Source of the DNA: Leptothermofonsia sp049200465
GTDB taxonomy: Bacteria; Cyanobacteriota; Cyanobacteriia; Leptolyngbyales; Leptolyngbyaceae
Assembly (NCBI RefSeq): GCF_049200465.1
Contig: NZ_CP120836.1
Coordinates: forward strand, 3,782,001 to 3,846,000
Length of the DNA: 64,000 nucleotides
Direction: 5' to 3'
Shown here: positions 41,426 through 50,154 of the stretch, one piece after another
How the letters are laid out: the number at the start of each line of letters is the position of its first letter
Position numbering within the stretch: position 1 is the first letter of the stretch
Made by a program: the position numbers and the translations under genes
Notes under the pieces: model-generated
Told to the model about the DNA's origin: nothing
Database searches by the model: none
What the model saw: only the letters and a program-made list of their open reading frames with translations

Positions 41426-43336
41426 ATGCTTTATTTCATTGCTGCCTGGATACTTCTACTCATTGGGTGCTGCGTCATCGGCACGGGCTTGCTCAATGCG
41501 CTGCGGGCCAATCAGTTGGAGCGGATGGGCGATCGCTTCATTCTTGCCGTCTGGTTAGGTATCGTTGTTTTATCGGTGACTTTACTGGCGGTGTCTCTGA
41601 TTTCTCCGCTATCTCCGCTGGTGGGGGCAGTTACGGCTGGCTTACTTTGCACCCTCTCTCTTTTGTCTCCCAGATCCCGCATAGATCTGGCTGCTTTCAG
41701 GTCTGCACTGTCATTGCAAAGGATGGCAGGTTTTGGGCTGGTAGCAGTCATGATTGCAGCCCTTACCAGCCATCAGGTCACCTGGATTGATACGGGAATC
41801 TACCACTACGGGGCCATTAACTGGTTGGCTAAATTTGGCACTGTTCCTGGTCTGGCGCTATTGATGAACAATCTGGGGTTCACCTCATCCTGGTTTGCGC
41901 TGGCGGCTCCCTTCAATCCCGAAATCTTCGATGCTCGTGTCAGTGCAGTAACCAATAGCTTTCTGATCTGGATAGCAGTTATTCAGCTTTTGATCAGCAT
42001 AAATCTTAGTGTTCACAATCAGGCAAGACTCAGCGATTGGTTCATTATTGTCCTGGCTGGTCTGCTGCCGTTGAGTATCCTCTCTTCTCGCACTCTGGTA
42101 GCGATCGCCCTATCTCCCTCCCCAGACTTCCCGGTACTCTGGCTGGTCGAAGTCGTTGCCTGGACAATGATAGTTTTGTCTGAATTCAATGCCGTACCAC
42201 CTGTTGTCTTAGAGGATAGGCGACAGACAAAAAGAGCCAATGAATGGATGGGTGGGAAGGTGAGTGAGTGGATTACCCATCCCTCCTCCTACCCATCCCC
42301 CTCATCACCCCATCACCCCATCACCCCATTACTCCACCCACTCCCTTATCCACCCATCCATCCATCCATCCACCACTCCCTTAACGATCTCGGCGCACAA
42401 GCCATTCCCCTCATCCTGGCAGCAGGGGCGATGACCATGAAACCAACGGCGCTTCCCCTGGTGCTGGTGTCTGGCCTCTTTTTTATGGGAGGCAGAAAAC
42501 GTTGGTTTCGAAAAGGGTTGATAGCTAGTGCGATTCTGATTGTTCTGCTTTCTCCAATGCTGCTCTCAGGGGTTGTGAAGACTGGTTGTCCACTGTATCC
42601 CTCCTCAATTTTGTGTTTGGATTTGCCCTGGTCGCAGTCTTTAGAAACTGTACGGTCTGTTGCTAATAGCACTCATCAATGGACCAGTTGGTATGGCAAA
42701 CCTCCGACGGGCACCATTCCCTGGCTCTGGTCATTTCAACGCTGGCTGAGGGATAATTATCCAAACCAAATCCTGGTTGCTCTGATTGCGATCGCCCTTC
42801 TAGCAACGGTTTGCCACACCAAGTCTCTGCTCACGAACCCCAACCCTGGACAGCGCTGGTTAACCGGATTAGGGTTTACCGGCATGACCTTCATCATGCT
42901 CAAAGCTCCCTGGATTCGATTTTGTATTCCCTACATTGTTCTTTTAATCGGGCTATCCGCAGCAATCTGTTTTCATAAATGGTTTGGCAGCACATTTCCC
43001 CTCATCCATTCCCTACAAAGCTACGATCTGAATCGATCTAAATCCCATCAGGTCATAAAGTGGCTGCCGGTTTTCGTGGGCAGCCTTATAGTCGCAACCT
43101 GTATCAGCAATGCCCAGGCACGAATCTTTTTACCACCCCGGATGCGGAATGCCCAGGTTGAGCAAAGGCAGGTCAATGATGTTGTTTATTTCCACACTCA
43201 GGGCGATTACCTGTGCTGGGCAACGCAGATCCCCTGTTCCTTCCAACCTTCAAAGCACATTCAATTACGAGACCCCAATCGGGGAATCGCAGGGGGGTTT
43301 GTGCGAAAGCTACCAGGCGATCGCCCTCTCAAATAA
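41426..43336 (+). CDS. Polytopic membrane protein (LIC_10190-like, possible glycan-related)
   Basis: 636 residues with around ten hydrophobic helices. The N-terminal WILLLIGCCVIGTGLLNALR, DRFILAVWLGIVVLSVTLLA and YHYGAINWLAKFGTVPGLAL, with GFTSSWFALAAPF, resemble the LIC_10190 family. Those polytopic proteins are sometimes placed near glycosyltransferases and have no proven activity. Residues about 263-318 (DNA 42210-42382) are a low-complexity segment rich in Pro, His and Ser (THPSSYPSPSSPHHPITPLL). It is encoded by GGATGGGTGGGAAGG-type DNA followed by its complement-like CCATCCATCC array, inserted between membrane segments. Confidence 0.75.
   Translation: MLYFIAAWILLLIGCCVIGTGLLNALRANQLERMGDRFILAVWLGIVVLSVTLLAVSLISPLSPLVGAVTAGLLCTLSLLSPRSRIDLAAFRSALSLQRMAGFGLVAVMIAALTSHQVTWIDTGIYHYGAINWLAKFGTVPGLALLMNNLGFTSSWFALAAPFNPEIFDARVSAVTNSFLIWIAVIQLLISINLSVHNQARLSDWFIIVLAGLLPLSILSSRTLVAIALSPSPDFPVLWLVEVVAWTMIVLSEFNAVPPVVLEDRRQTKRANEWMGGKVSEWITHPSSYPSPSSPHHPITPLLHPLPYPPIHPSIHHSLNDLGAQAIPLILAAGAMTMKPTALPLVLVSGLFFMGGRKRWFRKGLIASAILIVLLSPMLLSGVVKTGCPLYPSSILCLDLPWSQSLETVRSVANSTHQWTSWYGKPPTGTIPWLWSFQRWLRDNYPNQILVALIAIALLATVCHTKSLLTNPNPGQRWLTGLGFTGMTFIMLKAPWIRFCIPYIVLLIGLSAAICFHKWFGSTFPLIHSLQSYDLNRSKSHQVIKWLPVFVGSLIVATCISNAQARIFLPPRMRNAQVEQRQVNDVVYFHTQGDYLCWATQIPCSFQPSKHIQLRDPNRGIAGGFVRKLPGDRPLK
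42210..42382 (+). repeat. In-frame palindromic low-complexity insertion in the membrane-protein gene
   Basis: A purine-rich half (GAATGGATGGGTGGGAAGGT GAGTGAGTGG) is followed by a pyrimidine-rich half (CCCCATCACCCCATCACCCC, CCACCCATCCATCCATCCAT CCACC), so the strand could fold back. The units match intergenic DNA at 4425-4465, 28430-28520 and 31065-31100. No frame disruption results. Confidence 0.85.
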
Positions 43337-43714
43337 TGAAAAGCGTCCAATGGTGTCCAGCACCAGGGGAGTAGGAGATTGGGCCAGGGGGTAGGTGATA
43401 GGTTTCAGTCTAATACCAGTTTCCTCAATAAAGGCTACCTCAAAACCCCACCGCCTATGGCCCCCCCTTGGCAAGGGTAGGCTAGGAGGAGTCAAATGTG
43501 CAGCACTTGTAGTACTCATATATAGCTCTACGCGGGTGCGTTAGGACACTGGAATTAGAGAGGGAGTGGGGGTTTCGCCCCCAGCCAGAGATTCCACCCC
43601 TGCACCCCGTCCTAACCATAATGACTACCGCTATAACTTTCACATTAATCTGCGAGTGCCCTTTTACCAAGGGCTTAGCCTCCCTCCTTTTCAAGTTTTG
43701 TCAGTCAATTAGCA
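43337..43714. other. Intergenic region between convergent genes with family A copy 10
   Basis: Family A copy 10 lies at 43519-43636, preceded by a CACCGCCTATGGCCCCCCTT GGCAAGGG piece of another dispersed short palindrome (compare 57160-57180 and 61600-61620). No gene is seen. Confidence 0.6.
43519..43636. repeat. Family A element, copy 10
   Basis: ATATAGCTCTACGCGGGTGC GTTAGGACACTGGAATTAGA GAGGGAGTGGGGGTTTCGCC CCCAGCCAGAGATTCCACCC CTGCACCCCGTCCTAACCAT AATGACTACCGCTATA. It is a full-length copy, inverted relative to copies 1, 8 and 12. Confidence 0.9.
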
Positions 43715-44950
43715 TTATGCCTTAAACTTTTCTGTAATCCGTCTCATAGCCTCTTCTACGTTTTCCCGGCTATTGAAGGCCGAGATGCGGAAGTAGCCTT
43801 CTCCCGCCGCCCCAAAGCCGGAGCCGGGAGTTCCTACCACGTTGCAGGTGTGCAGCAGTTTATCGAAGAAGTCCCAACTGGAAAGACCATGGGGCGTTTT
43901 GACCCAGACGTAGGGAGCATTGACCCCGCCATAAACGGACAATCCAGCCGCTGTAAGCTGTTCACGAATGATGCGGGCATTTTCCATATAGAAGTTGACC
44001 AGGGCTTTAGTTTGGGCCTGCCCCTCTGGTGAATAGACCGCTTCGGCCCCCCGCTGTACAATGTAGGATACGCCATTGAACTTGGTAGATTGGCGACGAT
44101 TCCACAACTTCCAGAGTTCGACATCAGAACCATCGGAAGCTTTTGCTGTCAAGGTCTTGGGCACAACGGTGAAGGCGCAGCGGGTACCAGTAAAGCCTGC
44201 ATTTTTGGAAAAGGAGCGAAATTCGATCGCACATTCTCTGGCTCCCTCAATCTCGTAAATCGAATGGGGAACTGCTGGATCGGTGATAAACGCTTCGTAG
44301 GCGGCATCAAAAAAGAGAATAGAGCCATGGGTGCGGGCGTAGTCTACCCAGGCTTGCAGGTGTTCTCTGGTAGCCGTTGCCCCTGTAGGATTATTGGGAA
44401 AGCAGAGGTAGATCAGATCCACTTTTTGAGTAGGGATCGTTGCCGTGAAGTTATTTTCGGCAGTAATTGGCAAATAAACCAACCCTCCGTATTCTCCTTT
44501 CTCGTTTGCTTCTCTGGTATGTCCGGCCATGACGTTAGTATCTACGTATACGGGATACACCGGGTCAGTAACCGCGATTGTGTTGTCGTTGCCAAAGATG
44601 TCCAGAATGTTCCCAGTGTCGCACTTAGAGCCATCGGAGACAAAGATTTCAGAGGCATCAATATCGCAGCCACGAGCCTGAAAATCGTGGGTGGCGATCT
44701 TTTCCCGCAGCCAGGAATAGCCCTGTTCGGGGCCGTAGCCTTTGAACGTGGTGCGATCGCCCATTTCTTCAACTGCCGTAATCATGGCGATACGGCAAGC
44801 CTCTGGTAGCGGTTCTGTAACGTCGCCAATGCCCAATCGAATGATTCTGGCAGTCGGGTTTGCTTCGGCAAATGCGTTCACCCGTCGGGCAATTTCGGGA
44901 AACAGGTAACCTGCCTTTAGTTTGAGGTAATTATCGTTAATGATTGCCAT
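43715..44950 (-). CDS. dapL: LL-diaminopimelate aminotransferase
   Basis: 411 residues with DapL hallmarks: INDNYLKLKAGYLFPEIARR, IIRLGIGDVTEPLPEA, FVSDGSKCDTGNILDIFG, CFPNNPTGATATREHL, PLP-lysine segment FRSFSKNAGFTGTRC, and the C-terminal PGSGFGAAGEGYFRISAFN. It converts tetrahydrodipicolinate directly to LL-diaminopimelate, the lysine/peptidoglycan route used by cyanobacteria and plants. It is isolated from other lysine genes. Confidence 0.97.
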   Translation of the reverse strand: MAIINDNYLKLKAGYLFPEIARRVNAFAEANPTARIIRLGIGDVTEPLPEACRIAMITAVEEMGDRTTFKGYGPEQGYSWLREKIATHDFQARGCDIDASEIFVSDGSKCDTGNILDIFGNDNTIAVTDPVYPVYVDTNVMAGHTREANEKGEYGGLVYLPITAENNFTATIPTQKVDLIYLCFPNNPTGATATREHLQAWVDYARTHGSILFFDAAYEAFITDPAVPHSIYEIEGARECAIEFRSFSKNAGFTGTRCAFTVVPKTLTAKASDGSDVELWKLWNRRQSTKFNGVSYIVQRGAEAVYSPEGQAQTKALVNFYMENARIIREQLTAAGLSVYGGVNAPYVWVKTPHGLSSWDFFDKLLHTCNVVGTPGSGFGAAGEGYFRISAFNSRENVEEAMRRITEKFKA

Positions 44951-45384
44951 AATGATTGCTTCAAGTACCCTACAGTGGCTTTCCCAGGCTTAGCTCCCCC
45001 GGCAGAAGTTGGAACCGCTCTGCCCAATGGGTATCAACTATAGCAATTTCTGTTCCAACGAGGGACATCCTGTTAGGACAGCTATCGTGTATACACAAAT
45101 CGCTTGACCTCTCCCCAAACCCCTCTCCGACATGGAGAGGGACTTGAATCAGAGCTCCCCTTCCCTCCAAGGGAAGGGGTTGGGGCTTAGGTCTTAGAGG
45201 CTTCCAGCAGAAACAAATCACTGGTATACACAGTAGGTTAGGACAGGGAGGTACCTCATAGGAGTGAAAACCGCTATGCTTCCTGGGTGACCCAGTGACA
45301 TAAACCGCTGTAAACCAGCTTACTGCCAATCGTAATCCAAGCCCAATTCTCAGAACGATGCTAAGAAATGCTGAAAACTGACCT

Positions 45385-45490
45385 TTATAGCGGTAGTCAT
45401 TATGGTTAGGACGGGGTGCAGGGGTTCTACCCCTGGCTGGGGGCGTAGCCCCCAAGCCTCCCTTCACAATTAATTGTGGCCACCTACTTA
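45385..45490. repeat. Family A element, copy 11 (alternative right end)
   Basis: TTATAGCGGTAGTCATTATG GTTAGGACGGGGTGCAGGGG TTCTACCCCTGGCTGGGGGC GTAGCCCCCAAGCCTCCCTT CACAATTAATTGTGGCCACC TACTTA. The left end is standard. The right end AATTAATTGTGGCCACCTAC TTA is the alternative terminus found at 62799 and at the methyltransferase truncation. Confidence 0.85.
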
Positions 45491-45491
45491 G

Positions 45492-45583
45492 GGATCAGCG
45501 TACAAATAGAATCCCAAGTTGAACGGGGTGGATGGGTGGATAAGTGGATGAAAGTGGGATGTTATTTCTCGGCGAGTCCCTTA
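45492..45583. repeat. Family D element, copy 2 (inverted)
   Basis: GGATCAGCGTACAAATAGAA TCCCAAGTTGAACGGGGTGG ATGGGTGGATAAGTGGATGA AAGTGGGATGTTATTTCTCG GCGAGTCCCTTA, the reverse complement of 31049-31132 with one GATGGGTG-type unit more. It lies 31 bases past the stop of the downstream binding-protein gene. Confidence 0.85.
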
Positions 45584-45613
45584 TGCTGTTTAAGGTGGCT
45601 ACTTATGCAGCAT

Positions 45614-47428
45614 CTATTTTTTAACTCGCAGCTCGTGGATATTCCATAATCCCCAACTGGGTAAGCCGGTGTATTTCAGGCCATCGACTGTGTTGCGGGA
45701 TGCCATCAAGGCAGAGTCATTCACCAGCAGGAGAATGGGAAGTTGCTCTTGAACGAGACGCTGAAAATCGGCGTAGATGGCTTTGCGCCTGGTTTCGTCC
45801 AATTCTCGAGCTCCGGCGATGAAGAGGCGATCAATTTCCTTTTCGTAATCCGTTGCCTGCCAGCCCTGAATCGGTGGTTGCTGACCGGGTTGGGGGGCAA
45901 GGTTGAAGTAGTGAGAGGCTCCATTGGTCATCCAAAAGTTGGCAGAACTGTGGGGTTCGATGCCACCCGTAAAGCCAATGATATGGGCATCCCAATCCCT
46001 TGTCGTCGAGATCTTGTCGCCCAGAGTGTTGAAATTAATAGCGTTAAAGTCTACTTGAATGCCGATTCTCGCCAGGTCTTGTTTAATTTGGGAACCGATC
46101 GCTACCCGAACTAAATTACTGGCATTCGTCAATAGCGTGAACCGCACCCGATTGCCATCTGCATCCAGCAGTTGCCCCTGGTTATTGTATTGAAACCCGG
46201 CTTTCAGTAGCAGATCCTTCGCAATTTGGGGATTGTATTCGTAAACCTTCAAGCCATCTTTGGGTGACAGGAAATAGGGGCTCTGGACTGAAATCGGAGA
46301 ATTTTGGATGACTCCCAAACCGCGAAACAGGTTGACGTTGATGCGATCGCGATCAATCGCATGGGCTACCGCCTGCCGGAAGGCCAGATTATTGAACCAG
46401 CGAGACTTAACCGGATCCACAATCGGTTTACCGCTGGCATCCTGGGCTTTGTTCAAATTAAATGCCATGTAGAGGATACCCGACCAGGGACCGCCATTGT
46501 AAACCTGAAAATTGCCTCGCTTCTCCTCCCGTTTTAGCAGCGAGTAGTATTCCGGGTGCAGGGGACGGGAATCGCCCATTACATCCAAGTCACCGGATCG
46601 AAAGCGGAGAAGTTGGGTATCGGTGCTCTCCACAAATTGCCAGACAATCCGGTCAATATAGGGCAGCGGATTACCCTGGGCATCTTGGCGCCAGTAGTAG
46701 GGATTGCGGCGAAACACGAGGCGTTGACCCGCTGTGTAGCTCTCCAGCAGAAAAGGGCCATTGACGATAATTTGTTCCGGTGGGGTATCCGTATTCCAGG
46801 TGGAAATGAACTTCAGATTGCCGTCCGAGCCCCTGGTTCGCAGTGTTTCTTCCAGTGCATGTTTGGGCATGATCAAAACGCCATCGGGAGCAGAAGTGGC
46901 CCGCAGTAAAGGCGCAAAGGGTTCTGGCAGCAGAAATTCGACGCGGCGATCGCTCAATTTACGCACCTGGGGAAACAATCCCCTGGGACCAATCCGCAGA
47001 CCATCCTTTGCATCCGTTGGAATGTCCGGATTAGCCACAATATCCCGATAGGTGAAAACCACATCATCCACAGTCAGGGGGTGTCCATCCGACCATTTCA
47101 ACCCTTCGCGCAGGGTAAACACAATTCGCTTTTTATCTGCTGACATTTCCCAGGATTCGGCCAGGGCGGGTTCCACTTTCCCCGTCACTCCGTTTTCACG
47201 GGTCAATCCTTCATAGGCAAACAAAAAAATGTTGGGAAAGGACTGGTTATTCGCGAAATTGAATGTTTTGGGATCGGTGAGCGCACTCAGCACAAGCTGG
47301 GAACCCTGGGCAGCCTGGCTGCGGAAGTTGGAAGGGTGGCAACCAGATAACAGCAGGAGCAGCAAACTGACTAGCCCGGCTATCAGGAATGGGAGCGATC
47401 GCAGTTGAAGTTTCTGGTAAATCGTCAC
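45614..47428 (-). CDS. Peptide-type ABC transporter substrate-binding lipoprotein (SBP_bac_5)
   Basis: Signal peptide with lipobox LLSGC30, then an oligopeptide/dipeptide-type binding protein: LTRENGVTGKVEPALAESWE, VFTLREGLKWSDGHPLTVDD and VVFTYRDIVANPDIPTDAKD are characteristic, and the 604-residue length is standard. It should capture peptides or related solutes in the periplasm for a Dpp/Opp-like permease. No permease gene is adjacent, so it is an orphan here. It is divergent from the next gene. Confidence 0.93.
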   Translation of the reverse strand: MTIYQKLQLRSLPFLIAGLVSLLLLLLSGCHPSNFRSQAAQGSQLVLSALTDPKTFNFANNQSFPNIFLFAYEGLTRENGVTGKVEPALAESWEMSADKKRIVFTLREGLKWSDGHPLTVDDVVFTYRDIVANPDIPTDAKDGLRIGPRGLFPQVRKLSDRRVEFLLPEPFAPLLRATSAPDGVLIMPKHALEETLRTRGSDGNLKFISTWNTDTPPEQIIVNGPFLLESYTAGQRLVFRRNPYYWRQDAQGNPLPYIDRIVWQFVESTDTQLLRFRSGDLDVMGDSRPLHPEYYSLLKREEKRGNFQVYNGGPWSGILYMAFNLNKAQDASGKPIVDPVKSRWFNNLAFRQAVAHAIDRDRINVNLFRGLGVIQNSPISVQSPYFLSPKDGLKVYEYNPQIAKDLLLKAGFQYNNQGQLLDADGNRVRFTLLTNASNLVRVAIGSQIKQDLARIGIQVDFNAINFNTLGDKISTTRDWDAHIIGFTGGIEPHSSANFWMTNGASHYFNLAPQPGQQPPIQGWQATDYEKEIDRLFIAGARELDETRRKAIYADFQRLVQEQLPILLLVNDSALMASRNTVDGLKYTGLPSWGLWNIHELRVKK

Positions 47429-47588
47429 GGAATGTTAAGCGCTACGGAATGTTATAGAAGCCATTTTATTTCCAGCGTTTCGATCCTATTGGATAGATGG
47501 TCAATCTATCGGCTCTGTAAGGAAAGGTTTTGGAAACAACACCACAACGAATTTCGCCCCTTCCCGAATTCCCACAAAGGAGTTGACT

Positions 47589-49102
47589 GTGAACAGGCAA
47601 CAGGCAGAGTTATACCAGCGGATTCAAACATTTTCTTTAGACGAAACGGATACAGCTTCTTTAGACGAAACGGATACAGCCCTCCCCTTTAGTCACCGTC
47701 TTGCCCGGGAGAATGGCTGGAGCCTCGAATATACCAGCCGCGTGATTGAAGAGTACAAGAAATTTGTCTTTCTGGCAGCCATTTCCGATCATCCCGTAAC
47801 ACCCTCTGACCAGGTGGATCAGGTCTGGCATTTGCATTTGCTTTACACCCGTTCCTACTGGGAAGAATTTTGTCCCAAAGTATTGCAAAAGCCTTTGCAC
47901 CACGGCCCCACAAAGGGAGGAACCTGGGGGCGTCAGAAATTTAATGACTGGTACAATAAAACGCTAAAAAGCTACGAACAGTTTTTTAATCAGCCTCCCC
48001 CTTCAGACATCTGGCATCCCGCTCATATCCGGTTTGGGCGGGATACTCGTTTTACTCGCGTAAATACCGAGCAGAACTGGATCATCCCTAAACCAGATTG
48101 CCAGTGGATTGCAACCCTCTATGCCAATCCCTTCATGATTGTGGGACTGGTGTGGATCATGGTGTTTAGTGGTGTCGCCTGGGCGGTTGCCGCGCCACCC
48201 ATTCAGGCATCCTCCCATTGGTTAAACCCATTCAGATATGCTGTCCCGGATTTCTTCTTCTTTTGCCTGCTGGTTGGGGTCACTGGCTTTGTTATGGTCC
48301 GAGTTCTGGAATGGCGACTTTGGCGAATGAATGAACACTCATTCATTCCCCCAATGGTGATGGCTGGTTTTTGTTTAGTGCCCTTTGGGTTGGGAATGGG
48401 AAAACTGATTGTAGAGTTGTCCAACCTGGTAGCCTGGGAGTTTCTATCACTTTTTTTGCTTTATCGGCTCTGGTTGGAGGGTTGCTGGATCAGGCGTTTC
48501 AGTGGGGTATCAGGCGTCAGTTACGCAGGATGGGGCAAACGTCTCCTCAAATCTCACTCGTGGCGGCTGGGGGAGGTTTGCTAAACCGTCCCCTTTCTCA
48601 GAGTTTGGCTGCGATCGCGCTCCAGATCACTTTATTTGCAATTGCAGGTTTATACACAACGGGCCTGATTCGCATTGCGATCGGCCTGTCTCGCAATAAA
48701 CCTGTTGGCTATATGGGTTTCCTGTGCGTGCTAGTCGGTGTTTACCTGATCTGGCGGCTACAAATTAGCTTCAGAAATCAACAACTCCCACTATTGAAGG
48801 GTTTGACTGACCTGCTGTATTTCATTCTCTGGCTGACACTGGTTCCTCTAGGATTGTTTGGAATCTTCGTTTTTGTGCAAATTTTTGGCGCTCAGGGGCT
48901 GCTTGCTACCATCACTGGCTCCTTGCTCCTGTTCTGTCTGATTACGGGTCAGAGAAGAACCAGTCGTAGTGGAAGTAGTGGACGCAGAATCTGCGGTAGT
49001 GACTGTGGTCAGTGCAGCAGCACGAGTGGAAATAGCGGCTGTGGTAGTGGGGATGGTGGTGGAGATGCTGGCTGTGGCGGTTGTGGTGGCTGCGGTGGAT
49101 GA
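47589..49102 (+). pseudogene. Cyanobacterial membrane protein with glycine-rich N-domain and TIGR04222-like C-part, split by a frameshift
   Basis: GTG 47589 has GGAG six bases upstream. The first frame (to 48584) carries a soluble N-terminal domain (SHRLARENGWSLEYTSRVIE, DQVWHLHLLYTRSYWEEFC, KFNDWYNKTLKSYEQFF) and two or three membrane helices up to GMGKLIVELS. It then loses sense. The overlapping frame (48371-49102) becomes protein-like from QPGSLGVSITFFALSALVGG, with IRIAIGLSRNKPVGYM, more helices and a Cys/Gly tail ending GCGGCGGCGG, as seen in TIGR04222-type proteins. The switch maps to about 48410-48440, implying one lost base. Function unknown. A 24-base tandem duplication near the start encodes SLDETDTA twice. 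Confidence 0.7.
47634..47681 (+). repeat. 24-base tandem duplication inside a coding region
   Basis: TCTTTAGACGAAACGGATAC AGCT is repeated directly (differing at most at the last base), duplicating eight residues (SLDETDTA) near the N-terminus of the membrane protein. It resembles the intergenic slippage duplications elsewhere in the window. Confidence 0.85.
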
Positions 49103-49105
49103 GAA

Positions 49106-50047
49106 TCAGGCAATTTCCCCACTTTGTTTCAACGTTTCTAAATCACAAATCGGTAAACTTTCTGCCTGAAAGAATTCAACGATCTCCCTATCTTCGAAGG
49201 GGATAGAAATTCGATAGGAGATGGACTGAAACAGTTTTTCATATTCATGGGGAGCTAAATTTTCCAGGAGTGAAACTTCAGGCCCTTCATTTGCAATGTC
49301 GATCCCCTCAGTTAAAAACAGGTTGAGTACTAACTCGTAGAACACTTCTTCGAGACTGATCTCAGCCTGTTCAGGAAAGTTGCCTTTTTCAACAAGCAAG
49401 GTCATCGATTGGCGGTCCGGGTGTTGGGCGATCGCTCGAATCACTTCACTCAGGTATTCGTAGAGTTGTTCACCCAATTGAGACCAATCTGGAAAAATAA
49501 TCAAATTGGTGGCTCTAAGCCGTAACCGCTTTTCCAGATCATCGATTAGAAAACCGTCCGACTTAATCGCCTTTAAGATGGCTCTGACATGGATGACATG
49601 ATCTTGAGTTTCGTCTTCATGGTTCAGTTCAATAATACTGAACGCACCTTTAAAGCCGTATCTTTGACACAGAGCCAGGTAGCTGGGAAATTCGACACAA
49701 TAGTATTTAAATGAATTGATGTTCCAGAAGCTAATGTGGGTTGGATCTTGAAATGCTCCCCGACCATCCGTTGAAGGAACTCGAATATCCACAATTCCAT
49801 CCGGTTTACAAATCCTCCAGATTTCATTCATGGTATGGAGGCGATCGCTCAAATGTTCAATCGAATCATAGGCTTTAAGCAAATCGACACTGTTGTCAGG
49901 AAATGGAAATTGCTGATTGAGGTCTGCAACAATATCCACTTCAGGCCCAGGATAAATATCTACGCCTATAAAACCGGGTGATTTATGATCACCGCATCCA
50001 AGATCAACGCAAATTCTTTCAGGTTGATTTTCTTCTGGTTCTGACAT
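49106..50047 (-). CDS. SAM-dependent methyltransferase with a C-terminal accessory domain
   Basis: The N-terminal half is a class I methyltransferase: RICVDLGCGDHKSPGFIGVD, VDIVADLNQQFPFPDNSVDL, AYDSIEHLSDRL and IWRICKPDGIVDIRVPSTDG. From about residue 180 (ATNLIIFPDWSQLGEQLYEY, then HPDRQSMTLLVEKGNFPEQA) comes a second domain. It occurs in cyanobacterial multidomain glycan proteins that join glycosyltransferase and methyltransferase modules. The frame is open upstream of ATG 50047 back to about 50170. There it encodes the missing C-terminus of the upstream glycosyltransferase, so the two may be one fused gene. It probably methylates a surface glycan. Confidence 0.82.
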   Translation of the reverse strand: MSEPEENQPERICVDLGCGDHKSPGFIGVDIYPGPEVDIVADLNQQFPFPDNSVDLLKAYDSIEHLSDRLHTMNEIWRICKPDGIVDIRVPSTDGRGAFQDPTHISFWNINSFKYYCVEFPSYLALCQRYGFKGAFSIIELNHEDETQDHVIHVRAILKAIKSDGFLIDDLEKRLRLRATNLIIFPDWSQLGEQLYEYLSEVIRAIAQHPDRQSMTLLVEKGNFPEQAEISLEEVFYELVLNLFLTEGIDIANEGPEVSLLENLAPHEYEKLFQSISYRISIPFEDREIVEFFQAESLPICDLETLKQSGEIA

Positions 50048-50154
50048 AGAGCTGATGGTTGAAAAGATAAATTCAACGAGTTCATCGTAGGTACATTTCT
50101 CTTGAATATCTTTGTGCAGTTGATGGATAATTTCTAATCGTTCTTTTTCATGGA

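Larger units (their letters stand above)
44951..45613. other. Intergenic region rich in dispersed repeats
   Basis: Contains a palindromic GTGTATACAC (about 45088) and a GGTATACACAG partner (45223). Between them is a common cyanobacterial inverted repeat (CCTCTCCCCAAACCCCTCTC, then GGAGAGGG ... CTCCCCTTCCCTCCAAGGGA AGGGGTTGGGGCTTAGG, 45108-45195). Then come family A copy 11 and family D copy 2. No convincing gene is present. Confidence 0.6.

Noticed and set aside
44090..44809. 239-codon open frame on the plus strand opposite dapL
   Set aside because: It is fully antisense to the strongly conserved dapL gene, has no domain-like sequence, and matches the codon structure of the opposite strand.
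45108..45195. CTCTCCCC...GGGGAAGG inverted repeat as a novel element
   Set aside because: This type of CTCTCCCCAAACCCCTCTCC repeat is, to my knowledge, common in cyanobacterial gaps, so it is only noted in the intergenic entry.
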